Source: Paramacrobiotus metropolitanus | Taxonomy: Eukaryota > Tardigrada > Eutardigrada > Parachela > Macrobiotidae | NCBI RefSeq assembly: GCF_019649055.1 | Contig: NW_026570356.1 | Coordinates: 1 to 64,000, forward strand | Length of the DNA stretch: 64,000 bases | Direction: 5' to 3' | Shown: positions 1 through 9,080 of the stretch, one piece after another | Layout of the letters: the number at the start of each line of letters is the position of its first letter | Position numbering within the stretch: position 1 is the first letter of the stretch | Made by a program: the position numbers and the translations under genes | Notes under the pieces: generated by a model | Told to the model about the DNA's origin: nothing | Database searches by the model: none | Seen by the model: only the letters and a program-made list of their open reading frames with translations

Positions 1-168
1 GTTGCGGTTGCTAAGGCTGGCCCTCTTTCTGAGGCTGGAGTCTCGGAGGTTGACTTCCGGACTTGAAGTATGGCTCAGGTATCCTGGATATATTGTTCCA
101 GTTCCTTCATTTCCGAGATTCAATCGGGTCAATTCCTGCGCAAAGTTAGGGTCGCTCAGCGAGAGCTT

Positions 169-980
169 CTATCTTGCGCTGGACGAGGGTCCACTCTCAG
201 CTTCCATAAGACCCAGTGTGAGTTCTTCCGAGGTCGGATCTGCCTTCGCGATCCAGCTGAAGATGCAGCCGAATCGGTTCAACCGTAATTGCGGTTGCCG
301 GAGGTCTGGCTGTGGAAGGTCCGGTCGAGGGTTCAGCTGTCGGTTGAGCTGGGGCTGCCTCCGCTGATGATGTCGAGCTTCGGTCGTTTCAGCATGTGGA
401 CTGAAAAAGCCTTCGTTCCATCCTCGTAGTATCGAGTGAACGAGGATGGTGTCCGTTGCGTTCGGCCGAGCCGTCGCTGATACCGGAGGCATATTTGTGC
501 CGTCCTGTCGTGGCGCCGCCGGTATAGTCGGTTGCTGCGAGGCTCCCATGGGTCCAGTAACTAGGGTATCCCATCAGAGTTGACCGCGCCGCCTTGTGGC
601 TGGTTCATACCCATCTGGTTGCACCATTGGGTGAACATGGCGAACATTTGGTTCGGCATGGGTTTCATCGGCTTGGTCATCAGCGGCCCTATTGGGGCCG
701 GCTGGATGCTCGTTACCGTAATCGGGATGTATGGTAGCGTCGGTGGCATGACTGGTCCGGGGATGAATGGTCCCGGTACAAGTGGCGGGCGGATTTGACC
801 TATTGGGCCAATCGGTACTGCCGGTGCGTTCTGACCGGTGGCCGGTGCACTCTGACCGGTGGCCGCGCTCACATTCACCAAAAGTCCGGTTTCGTCGAGC
901 ATAGTGCCCGGTGGCAAGGTCTGGAGGGGGATCGTCCGGGGTTGAGTGACCATCCGTGACCCGACCGTTAAACCTGCCAA
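169..980 (-). pseudogene. Degenerate Pro/Met-rich ORFs, possible second retroelement
   Basis: Two open stretches (980-561, 139 codons; 549-169, 126 codons) lie in different frames on the minus strand. The first is rich in Pro, Gly, Met and Gln, with repeated short GPIGP-like and ATGQ motifs. The second is Gln/Arg/Pro-rich. Base composition and the recurring TATTGGG words match the ORFs of the large Ty3/gypsy element to the right, but neither stretch shows a protease, RT or integrase motif. They could be the 5' ORF region of another related element leaving the window on the left, or an extra 3' ORF of the main element. I do not recognise a domain. The frame change shows that the sequence is broken or not simply coding. 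Confidence 0.35.
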
Positions 981-1741
981 AGAATCAGCCTACGTTCGCA
1001 TGCGGATTTGTTACCTGTGGATTGGGGTTTGGGTGGCCGAACGCGTTTCAGCTCGGGAAACCCGATCGGTCGTGCGGGTACGGCTGAGATCGTCGGTTGT
1101 CGCGTCGGCTGCTGTTCGATCCACTCGACGGAGGGTCTCGTCGTCGGTCAGACATCGTTATGAGAGGCTATTGGGATAAAGGAGATACGGCTCGTTAGCA
1201 TTCTGATAAGGCCAAATAAGTTCAACTGAAGATTCCATGCACAACTGAAGAGGTCCCATTCCGACACCAAAGGTCCATTCTTAACTATGTCCTAGCTAAG
1301 CCTAACTTATTCTAGTTAACTATGGCCCTATGTGGTGTGGTGGGTTTTTTTTTTTGGTGTTTTGGGCTTCTTTGTGGGTTTGGTCGATTTGACCGGTTCT
1401 CCGTCCTTCAGCAATCCTGTCGAGGATATCCTTGTGCTTCTTCGGCCACTTGAGCTTCTTCGTACCTCCTGAGCCGTTAACTTAGGCTTCTTAACCGTCC
1501 CGTACTTCCGCTTTGGAGCCGGGGTTCAACCGCCTTATCGGTTGAAACTGCCGGGACCAGTGTGTCAGTCGCTTCTTCACCGGTTTCTTCGCTTTTGCCG
1601 GCTTCTCCTTCGGTGCCTTAGGCTCCTTAGGCTTAGTTAAGGTAGCCTCGGGTTTTGCGGCTAAGTCCACCGACTTCGGGTAGCCTCGGATGATCCGGCT
1701 AAGTCCTTAGGCTTCTCGGGACGGCCTCGGTTCATCCTCTA
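981..1741. other. Non-coding stretch left of the Ty3/gypsy element
   Basis: No convincing gene is seen here. Around 1,400-1,740 the minus strand still shows Lys/Pro-rich coding-like words in broken frames, consistent with a decayed tail of the integrase ORF. A poly-T run lies near 1,345. No copy of the candidate right-hand LTR (starting TGTTGGGCC on the minus strand near 15,690) was found here, so the 3' end of the element is unresolved. Confidence 0.4.
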
Positions 1742-1999
1742 TCACAGCCTGCTTCTGCAATTCCTGCAGGGCTGGTGTCTCGAAGTCCGACGGAGGCTTC
1801 TTCCTCGGTCGGCCGCGTTTTCCTTGGGTTTGGGAGGTTCCTCTGGACTTAGTTTGTCGGACGGACCCTTATTGGGGTCCTGAACCGACGTTAAGTCCAG
1901 TTTTGAAGCTCCTTGCCGGTTCCTTCGGCTTATCTTCGGCTGAGTTAGCCTTTCGGGCCCGGAGTATTGCGGGCAGGCTGACCTCATGGGGTACGGCAC
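1742..1999 (-). pseudogene. Basic Pro/Lys-rich tail downstream of integrase
   Basis: This short open frame (86 codons) overlaps the last codons of the integrase ORF in another frame and is rich in Lys, Arg, Pro and Ser. A further overlapping frame (2183-1869) repeats the pattern. Such basic tails are common after the integrase C-terminal domain of Ty3/gypsy elements. The changes of frame suggest decay rather than a separate gene. Confidence 0.3.
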
Positions 2000-3195
2000 C
2001 GTTGCAGGTTGTTACCAGGGTTACCTCCTTTCTTCTGACCGTACGATCGGGTGATCCGCCGACGCTTGTTGCTTGGATGATGCTTACATCTATCCACGGC
2101 GACAACATCTTCTTTTCCGGTTTCAACGTTGCGGAGCCAAAGGTTGTTGGGTCCTTTATAGTTGAGTACCGTCCATACTCCATCGTACCGTTCCTTCCTG
2201 GTAGGATCCTTATTGGGATACTCTACCAGGACGAGGTCCCTCTTCTGGAAGTCCGGTACGGATTTCTTTTTATTGTAGAGTTCGGCTGCTTTCTCGAAGG
2301 CTTCGTCGATGTTCGTCTTCGCGATGTCGTGGGCCCTCTGGAGCCGTTCCTTCACCCTTCTGATGTATTGTTCCTTGTCGGTGTAGTGTTCCGGTGCGTT
2401 GGTTCCGGTGATGACGTCCTGGGGTATGGTCATCTCACGTCCGTACAGCATGTAGTAGGGTGAGAACCCGGTGGTCGCATGTTTCGCCCGGTTGATTCCG
2501 CATACTACGTACTGTAGGTTCCGGTGCCATCGGTGACCATCCTTGGCGTCGCATTCCTTCCGAATTCCATCCCATATCGTCTGCATGGAACGTTCGACTT
2601 GGCCTTGACCCTCTGGGTGGTAGGCTGTTCCGAAGGTATGCTTGATCCCGAAGATCCTAGCTACTTTGGCGAAGGTCTTAGCCGTGAAATGGGATCCTTG
2701 GTCGGTGTGAAGGTGGGTCGGCATGCCGTATTTTAGGACGACATCCTCCACGAAGAACTTTTCGAACTCCTTTGCCGAGTTGGTCTTGGTCGCTCGGGCT
2801 ATGGTGAACTTGGTGAACTGGTCGGTAACGACCGCGATGTATTGGTATCCTTTCGACTCAGTCCGAGGTAAAGGTCCTTTAAAGTCCGCGTAGATTCGGA
2901 ACCATGGTTCACCGACCTCCATCTTCTGGAGTTTACCGGGTGGTTTGGTCCGAGGCTTGTTCACCAAAGGTACACCGGGGCAGTTATCCACGTAGTCGTG
3001 AATGTCGGATAGCATCCGGTCCCAGTAGTACCGAAGCTTCGCTGCCTCCAATGTTTTCACGCGGCCGAAGTGGTTGCCGGTTTTTCCGTCGTGAAGTGCT
3101 CGGATGATGCCTTTTCGCATGAAGAGCGGGACCACGAACCGTCGTTCCAACTTGGTGTTGTGGGTGGTCAGCCGGTACAATAGACCTCCGCTCAT
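1984..3195 (-). CDS. Ty3/gypsy integrase (decayed pol, element 1)
   Basis: The 403-residue ORF is the integrase part of the element 1 polyprotein, which would insert reverse-transcribed DNA into the host chromosome. The N-terminal zinc region keeps a His pair (LHDGKTGNHFG) but reads CPGV where a CxxC pair is expected, so one zinc ligand looks lost. The catalytic D,D-35-E triad is visible as YADFKG, HTDQGSHF and GQGQVERSM. After it come the usual helical region (TGFSPYYMLYGRE) and a basic C-terminal part. No chromodomain is evident. A gap with stops (about 3,196-3,675) separates it from RNase H, so it cannot be translated as one chain with pol without repair. High GC and Thr/Arg-rich codon use match the rest of element 1. 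Confidence 0.85.
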   Translation of the reverse strand: MSGGLLYRLTTHNTKLERRFVVPLFMRKGIIRALHDGKTGNHFGRVKTLEAAKLRYYWDRMLSDIHDYVDNCPGVPLVNKPRTKPPGKLQKMEVGEPWFRIYADFKGPLPRTESKGYQYIAVVTDQFTKFTIARATKTNSAKEFEKFFVEDVVLKYGMPTHLHTDQGSHFTAKTFAKVARIFGIKHTFGTAYHPEGQGQVERSMQTIWDGIRKECDAKDGHRWHRNLQYVVCGINRAKHATTGFSPYYMLYGREMTIPQDVITGTNAPEHYTDKEQYIRRVKERLQRAHDIAKTNIDEAFEKAAELYNKKKSVPDFQKRDLVLVEYPNKDPTRKERYDGVWTVLNYKGPNNLWLRNVETGKEDVVAVDRCKHHPSNKRRRITRSYGQKKGGNPGNNLQRCRTP

Positions 3196-3675
3196 CTGGT
3201 AATGTTCAACAATGGGGATTTATGGTCCAGCTGGTCCTGGTTTTCCAGCTCATCGATCTTCTTCCGGAGGTGAGGGTCCCAGGTTGCAGTCTGCGTAACT
3301 CCTTGTTGGACTCCATCGGCTTCTCTTCTTCGTCCTCAGGTTCGCCTTGTGAACCAGGACCTCCAGTCCGTTAACCTCGGTAGTCCGTACCTTTGCGGTT
3401 CGACTCGCGCCTTGTGAGCCCGGGTCGTCCGGTACGACTACGTTGATTACCCCTACGTAGGGGGTGGACAGGTCGTCCCAGTCCGAAATGACCTTGCATC
3501 CGGGCAGCAGGTTGCTTTTTTGGAACGGGGCGACGCATATTTGTGGTCTGCCTCCATTCAGCTGCCACTCGAGAGACCTTATTTTAGCCTCGTCCGTCCA
3601 GCCTCCGGGCTCGAGTATGAGGTCCGGATGTCTTCGGCTCCTTTCCTTGATCGTGTCTTTGTACCCGGTGAGACC

Positions 3676-4343
3676 TTATTTTGATCTCATCCTTGAAGTC
3701 CTCAAAGTTGGGTACCTGGTCCAATTCTTCATGGGGTCGTTATCGTCGGGTCGTTCAAGGGGCCACCGAGACAGAGCATCCGCGTTGTCGCAGGAAACTC
3801 CAGGTTTGTACTCGATGGTGATGTCCTTGCCTTGCAGAGCCAAAGCCCACCGTGTTAACCGGGGTTGATGCAGGTCTATTGGACTCACAGCGCATCAGGT
3901 TCTGTAGGCTCGGTGATCCGTTCTGACGGTGAAGGGTCCGTGGTCAATGAAGTGTTTAAACTTCTGGACGGCCCAAACTACGGCTAGACATTCCCATTCG
4001 GTGACTCCGTAGTTCTTCTCGGCTCCATGGAGAACTCGGCTGGCAAATGCTACAGGGTGGTCTTCTTGTGACAACACCGCGCCAAGTCAGCTCCACTGGC
4101 ATCGCATTCGATTACCGTCTTCTTGGTCGGGTCGAACTTTGCGAGTACCGGGGCTGTGGTTAGAGCCTCTTTGATGCCGTTGAACTCCGCTGTATGGTCG
4201 TCCGTCCAGTCTGTCCGGATGGAATTAGTCTTCCGAAGGAGTTCATACATCTTCGATGTCCGTTGGGCATAGTTGCGGATGAACTTCCGATAGTAGTTAG
4301 CCAACCCGAGGAACGACCGCAATTGGCGTTCTGTTCGCGGGGG
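3676..4343 (-). pseudogene. Ty3/gypsy RNase H region, broken (element 1)
   Basis: Three consecutive pieces encode the connection and RNase H domains. 4322-4050 contains FLGLANYYRKF and the RNase H entry IECDAS. 4077-3895 contains FASRVLHGAEKNYGVTEWE and TDHRA. 3888-3676 ends with the DALSRW motif typical of Ty3/gypsy RNase H. The first piece is in the same frame as the upstream RT ORF but separated by an in-frame TAA (4346-4344). A one-base shift follows near 4,075, and an in-frame TGA lies at 3897-3895. These are ordinary decay lesions. RNase H would degrade the RNA template during reverse transcription. Confidence 0.8.
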
Positions 4344-7300
4344 TTAGTGTTGCGCAATGGCCGCTACTTTCTCGTCGTCAGTCTGGACTCCGGCTTTGCT
4401 AAGGACGTGTCCGAGGAAGGGTAACTTATCCGTTCCAACCTCGCACTTCGAGGGTTTAATGGTAAACCCGGCCTCAAGTAGGCAGTCCAGGGTGGCTCGG
4501 AAGGCTTCCTTGAATTCTTCAAAGGTCCGACCGAAGAAGATGATGTCATCGATGTACGCAAAAACACCTTTCTTGCGGGCTTTTGCAGTTATCTTATCGA
4601 CATGCATCTGGAAGGTTGCGGGTCCGTTACAGACTCCGAACGGCATCCGGTTAAACCTGTACATGCCTTCTGGCGTAACGAAGGTTGTCATGTCCTTCGA
4701 GGCTTCGTCCATTGGGATCTGCCAAAAACCGGATTGGCAATCTACCTTGCCGTAATATTCCATCCCGGCGCACTTGTCCAGTAGTTCATCCGGGTTCGGA
4801 AGGGGGTAGTTGTTCTTTTTGGTTACTGCATTCAACTTAATGTAGTTGATGCAGAACCTGGTTCCGACGGAGCCGTCCGGGTTTTTCTTGGCTGCCAAGG
4901 CCACGGGGAAGCTCCATGCTGCGTCGGAGGGTTCGATCACTCCTTGGTCCAGCATCTCTTGGACGTGTTTGGAGATGAATTCACAACCCTTCCAACTGGT
5001 TCTAGTTAGGTTCATTTTTATAGGCTTTGCACCTTGGACGTCGATGACGTGGGTGACTCCCTTGACGTCACCGTAGGGTCGTTTTGAGGTTGGAAAAACA
5101 AGCCGATACTCCCATGCGATGTCCCGTAGAACTTGTCGCTGCTCGTCGGTTAGGTTTTCGCCGAGCTTCATGGAGTTGATGGCTTTCTTTTGTTCTTCAA
5201 CGGTTGCCGGGTCTTCGTCACCTTCTTGGGTAAGTCGGACCCGGGCCTTTTGGTCGTCCGTCATATGTTCGTACGGCTCGACTCGACCCATTGGGGTTCC
5301 TTTCCGGATGATTATGTCCTTATTAGTGTGGTTAGCCACGAGGATGGTGAACTTCTTCCCGTCATGTGGGGTCGGACCATCCTTCATCTCGATACCTTCC
5401 GCTAAGGCTTCTTCCGAGCCGAGGTACATCAGGTACTTGTTTTTAGCGGGGTCAACTTCTATGTCGAGGGTTACCGTAACTTCGACGATAGCCCTGGGTA
5501 GTAGCCTGACCTTCTGCTGGGTCCGTACCGTAGTGGCGTCATATTGTGTCGTCCTCGGTAAGCTGTATGGCCGGTCTCCATGTTGTGAGACCCGGGCTAC
5601 TCCCATCGGGATTTCCCATTCGATGCCTTCGTTGTCGGGTTCGAACCCGTAGGTGTCGCTGTAGTGCATGTATCCAATCTTCGCACCCCTTCGGAGTACA
5701 TGGTTGTACTCGGTCGCGTTCTGGATCTTGATCCATGCCGTATCGCAAATTGGTCGGATCTCGATCGTGTCTTCGATCGGTCGCACTCCGGAATGCTTCC
5801 GCCGGAAGGACTCAAAATGGATCTCCCGGTGAGGGGCCATGCTCTTAAGGGTTCGCACCAGTACGGCACAGGTTGAGAAGGGTGGTAGGGTACACTTGTT
5901 CTCAACGAACACGGGTTGTCGGTCTTCATCCTTATCCTCGGTATGGAGCTGAAGACGATTGACGGTTGGGCCTGTAGCTATTGGCTTCGGCCTCCGTACC
6001 CGTTTCCATGGGTTGTAGACGGTCTTCTCGGACTTATTCTGTCGTACCGAGGCTGCCTTCGGTTTAGCCGAGGCTCCGTCCGGACTTGTATTTTTGTCGG
6101 GTTCGACCGGGTTACCTCCGACGAATGTCGCCTGTTGGGCAATCTGTTCGTCGTCGGTCTGAGATACCCGTTGACCCGCCGCACGGACGTCGTACGTGGG
6201 GCTGGCTTCCGAGGATTCGGCTTCGGAGGTGTTGGGGTCCTGTTCCAGGCCCGTATCGCTGGACGTAGCCGAAGTTGCTGGGCTGTCAGCCGGGTGAGAA
6301 ACCGTAATTGCGGTTAACTCAGCCCGTTGTTGGCCCGAGCCTCCGTTCTGGGGTTGCTGGGCTTCCTTTGAGGGTTCGCTGCCGGACGATCCACCTTTTG
6401 GGGGTTCGTCCGGGGGTGTGTCGATTCCTACCCATTGAACCGAAGGGTCGAAGCCGATGTCATTATCGTCGTCGTCATCGGAAGTATCCGATGAGTTGTT
6501 ATCTGAAGGGTCGGATAGCTCATTATCAGAGTCAGTGTCCGGTGAGTCACTTGTACTCTGTACGTCCGAGGCTTCCGAGTCCCAATCTCCGAATTCGTCG
6601 GCTTCGCCTTCCTCCGCTGTTCCGGCGGATGGTCCAAGTAGACCGTCAGTAACCCTAGTTGGGGTCTGCTGAGTCGGTCCTTCCCACCTTCCTGGTTCGG
6701 GAGGTCCGGGGGATGGTGGCCTACCATGCTCCCAGACTTCTTCGTTCCGAGTTCTGAGGGCTTGGACGATCGCTCCATTGTTTTCACGGCAGATCGGGCA
6801 TTCCAAGGCCATATATTCTTGATCCGGGGCTTGTGCCCGTGTATTAGCTAGGCGGCCCCCGTTTTGTGGGTGCACAGCCTCGGCTAGCCTTACTTTCTTG
6901 GCCTGGTGCCAGTTACAAGGCTCGATCGGAGGTTCAGGGTCCGGTACGACCCTAGTTATACGGGTGTCTTCTCCGTATCGACTCCAAAAGGGGGCAGTGT
7001 CCAGGGTACCGAAGTGGTAAGGGTCCCGGAAGTGCCACATCAGGCGTCGGCCCAGTTCATGGGACTGGATCTCCAGTAGCGCCGGTATGGGGAGCTGATG
7101 TTCCACAAATTGTGCGTGGAGTACGATCCGCTCTTCTTCCCATTCGATGATCTCCTCTTCTAAGGCTTCGGTTAGGTTAATTACCTCCTGGCATTCCTCC
7201 CTTGCAGCTCGGATCTGGTCGTCCGTCCTTGCGCCGACTCGATCAAGTGCGAGTCTTATGCCAATCGTCCGGGTTTCAAGGAGGTGTCGAATGCCGGAAG

Positions 7301-9008
7301 ACCAGGTTCGGTACCTTTGGTTAAGTATACCAGAGGCCGATGCCTCTGGTATCGGGATAGACTTTAGTATCCCTCGGACTGGTTCCAATCGGGTCGTCCG
7401 TACTTTCGCCAAGTATTGTTCGATGGCGTTATGGATCTGCAGCTCCGTTACGAGGCTTCGTTCGGTATCCGAGCATTGCGGGCAGACCGGGGGTCCGGGG
7501 TTCATCGGGTGATCAAGCCGACTTATCCGAGCCTCATTCGCTGCCGTGCCCGATGCCTCTGGTATCGGGATAGGCTGCACTACGCCCGAAGATGGGTTCC
7601 GCTGACCCTCGTTGGGGGTCGGCGCCCGGATGAAGACAAACTTGGAATGCAAGTAGTCGCATCCAAGAAGTACAGGAACGTCCGAGTCGTTGGGTTGGAC
7701 GTGGAAGGTATGGGGGCTGGTGAATCCTTGCAGGGTTACCGGTACGGTACAGCAATGGGTCACCATGAAGGCGATTTGTCCGCCAACACCGCGTATTTTG
7801 GTGAAGTACCCCAGGGATTCGAGTTTAAGATTGTTGGCCCGGCAGAAACGCTCCTCTATTAGGGATGTTTCGGCTCCGGTGTCCAACATGGCCGTGGTTG
7901 TTACCGGTCCAATTTGAACTTCATGTGTCCATGCCCGGACCACCTTCGGTCGTTCAGTGGACTGTAACGGTTGGATCGTTACTTCTCGGATGGTCACTTC
8001 GACCGGGATTAGGGTTGTCGTTGGTCCGCCGGGGACACTATTGGTGTCTGCTCGCGGCGGTATTAAGATTCTGTCCGGCCTCGGTAGGTCTACTCCGTCT
8101 TGTGGGTTGACCTCCGAGGGTCGGTGTGGACTTAGTCGTTCTGCCGGGGCTGGTAAGCCTGGTGAAACCTCATTAACCGAGTTGTGCACCTCCGGAGGGT
8201 TCGCGACGCCTTCCATCAGTGCTTCGGCGGTTTCTACCGGGTATATCCGGCTTGCTATTCGTTCTTCCATGGATGGTTGACCTTCTCGTAAAGTTGAGAG
8301 GTTATATTGCATGTTGAAGAACGTCCGCGATCCGGTTACAGTTCGTGCCGGTTGTCGCTGGAAGAGGTCCGCTTCCTGCTGCAGACAGTAGGCGGGTACC
8401 TGTGCCTCCAAAGGTACTGCTTCCCAGTCTTCGAAGTACTCCGTTACTTCGTCGGTCGGAGCCTCCGGCCGTCTACCTGGTTGGCCTACCAAGGACGGTT
8501 CAGGCGTCATTCTGACGTCCTGCGAGGTTGCGGGTCGGCGTCCCGATTCTCCGCTTAGCCCGTGGCTCGTAATGCCTAATTGGGCACCGAGCCGTCCGGG
8601 CAGCCTGGTGACGTTTCTCGTCCCGGCTGGTCGGGTCCGGTTTCTCCGGCCGACATCCCCGGCTTCACCTTCTGGGCCTGGGGGTCCGGGCACGTTCTGT
8701 GTCCCGGCTGCCGATCGGATCCAAGTTCCTTGGCCGATCCTCCCAGGTACCTGTTCTGGGCCGGGAGCCGCATTTTCGGCGTGGCGAGGTTCGGGTCGAT
8801 TCTCCGAGTATCCGAACCGGGGATGTTCGGCGCCTAGTTGGGCTGCCGTCCCCGCCGCTAAGATTCTAGCGGACTCGCTGACCGTTGCGGAGGCTAAATC
8901 CTCGTTGAGGTTCCGAGTTGTGTCCGAAGGGTTAATCCGGTTAGTAGGGTTATCCTTATCCGGTGGTTCCGTTGGATGACAGAGGTCGAATGAGTCACCG
9001 GAGCTCAT
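4344..9008 (-). CDS. Ty3/gypsy protease-reverse transcriptase polyprotein (element 1)
   Basis: This 1,554-residue ORF is very long for protease plus RT. Residues 1-340 are disordered, rich in Pro/Arg/Glu. A retropepsin follows with its active site at about 376 (MLDTGAETS) and the partner motif VLLGCDYL. Then come about 300 residues of acidic Ser/Asp/Glu-rich spacer, a folded-looking spacer, and the RT (residues about 1,290-1,554) with ARTRFCINYIKLN-type palm motifs, GFWQIPMD, FGVCNGPATFQ and the catalytic YIDD at about 1,485. The ORF stops inside the RT connection at a TAA, after which homology continues in the same frame, so the stop is a lesion. Upstream, Gag ends with an in-frame amber and the frame stays open for 24 codons before this Met. 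Confidence 0.88.
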   Translation of the reverse strand: MSSGDSFDLCHPTEPPDKDNPTNRINPSDTTRNLNEDLASATVSESARILAAGTAAQLGAEHPRFGYSENRPEPRHAENAAPGPEQVPGRIGQGTWIRSAAGTQNVPGPPGPEGEAGDVGRRNRTRPAGTRNVTRLPGRLGAQLGITSHGLSGESGRRPATSQDVRMTPEPSLVGQPGRRPEAPTDEVTEYFEDWEAVPLEAQVPAYCLQQEADLFQRQPARTVTGSRTFFNMQYNLSTLREGQPSMEERIASRIYPVETAEALMEGVANPPEVHNSVNEVSPGLPAPAERLSPHRPSEVNPQDGVDLPRPDRILIPPRADTNSVPGGPTTTLIPVEVTIREVTIQPLQSTERPKVVRAWTHEVQIGPVTTTAMLDTGAETSLIEERFCRANNLKLESLGYFTKIRGVGGQIAFMVTHCCTVPVTLQGFTSPHTFHVQPNDSDVPVLLGCDYLHSKFVFIRAPTPNEGQRNPSSGVVQPIPIPEASGTAANEARISRLDHPMNPGPPVCPQCSDTERSLVTELQIHNAIEQYLAKVRTTRLEPVRGILKSIPIPEASASGILNQRYRTWSSGIRHLLETRTIGIRLALDRVGARTDDQIRAAREECQEVINLTEALEEEIIEWEEERIVLHAQFVEHQLPIPALLEIQSHELGRRLMWHFRDPYHFGTLDTAPFWSRYGEDTRITRVVPDPEPPIEPCNWHQAKKVRLAEAVHPQNGGRLANTRAQAPDQEYMALECPICRENNGAIVQALRTRNEEVWEHGRPPSPGPPEPGRWEGPTQQTPTRVTDGLLGPSAGTAEEGEADEFGDWDSEASDVQSTSDSPDTDSDNELSDPSDNNSSDTSDDDDDNDIGFDPSVQWVGIDTPPDEPPKGGSSGSEPSKEAQQPQNGGSGQQRAELTAITVSHPADSPATSATSSDTGLEQDPNTSEAESSEASPTYDVRAAGQRVSQTDDEQIAQQATFVGGNPVEPDKNTSPDGASAKPKAASVRQNKSEKTVYNPWKRVRRPKPIATGPTVNRLQLHTEDKDEDRQPVFVENKCTLPPFSTCAVLVRTLKSMAPHREIHFESFRRKHSGVRPIEDTIEIRPICDTAWIKIQNATEYNHVLRRGAKIGYMHYSDTYGFEPDNEGIEWEIPMGVARVSQHGDRPYSLPRTTQYDATTVRTQQKVRLLPRAIVEVTVTLDIEVDPAKNKYLMYLGSEEALAEGIEMKDGPTPHDGKKFTILVANHTNKDIIIRKGTPMGRVEPYEHMTDDQKARVRLTQEGDEDPATVEEQKKAINSMKLGENLTDEQRQVLRDIAWEYRLVFPTSKRPYGDVKGVTHVIDVQGAKPIKMNLTRTSWKGCEFISKHVQEMLDQGVIEPSDAAWSFPVALAAKKNPDGSVGTRFCINYIKLNAVTKKNNYPLPNPDELLDKCAGMEYYGKVDCQSGFWQIPMDEASKDMTTFVTPEGMYRFNRMPFGVCNGPATFQMHVDKITAKARKKGVFAYIDDIIFFGRTFEEFKEAFRATLDCLLEAGFTIKPSKCEVGTDKLPFLGHVLSKAGVQTDDEKVAAIAQH

Positions 9009-9080
9009 CGACCTTAGGCGTTTCCCTGGGATGTACCCGGGACAGGCCCGCCAATTGCCGGTTGGTATCCGCCCGGGCCC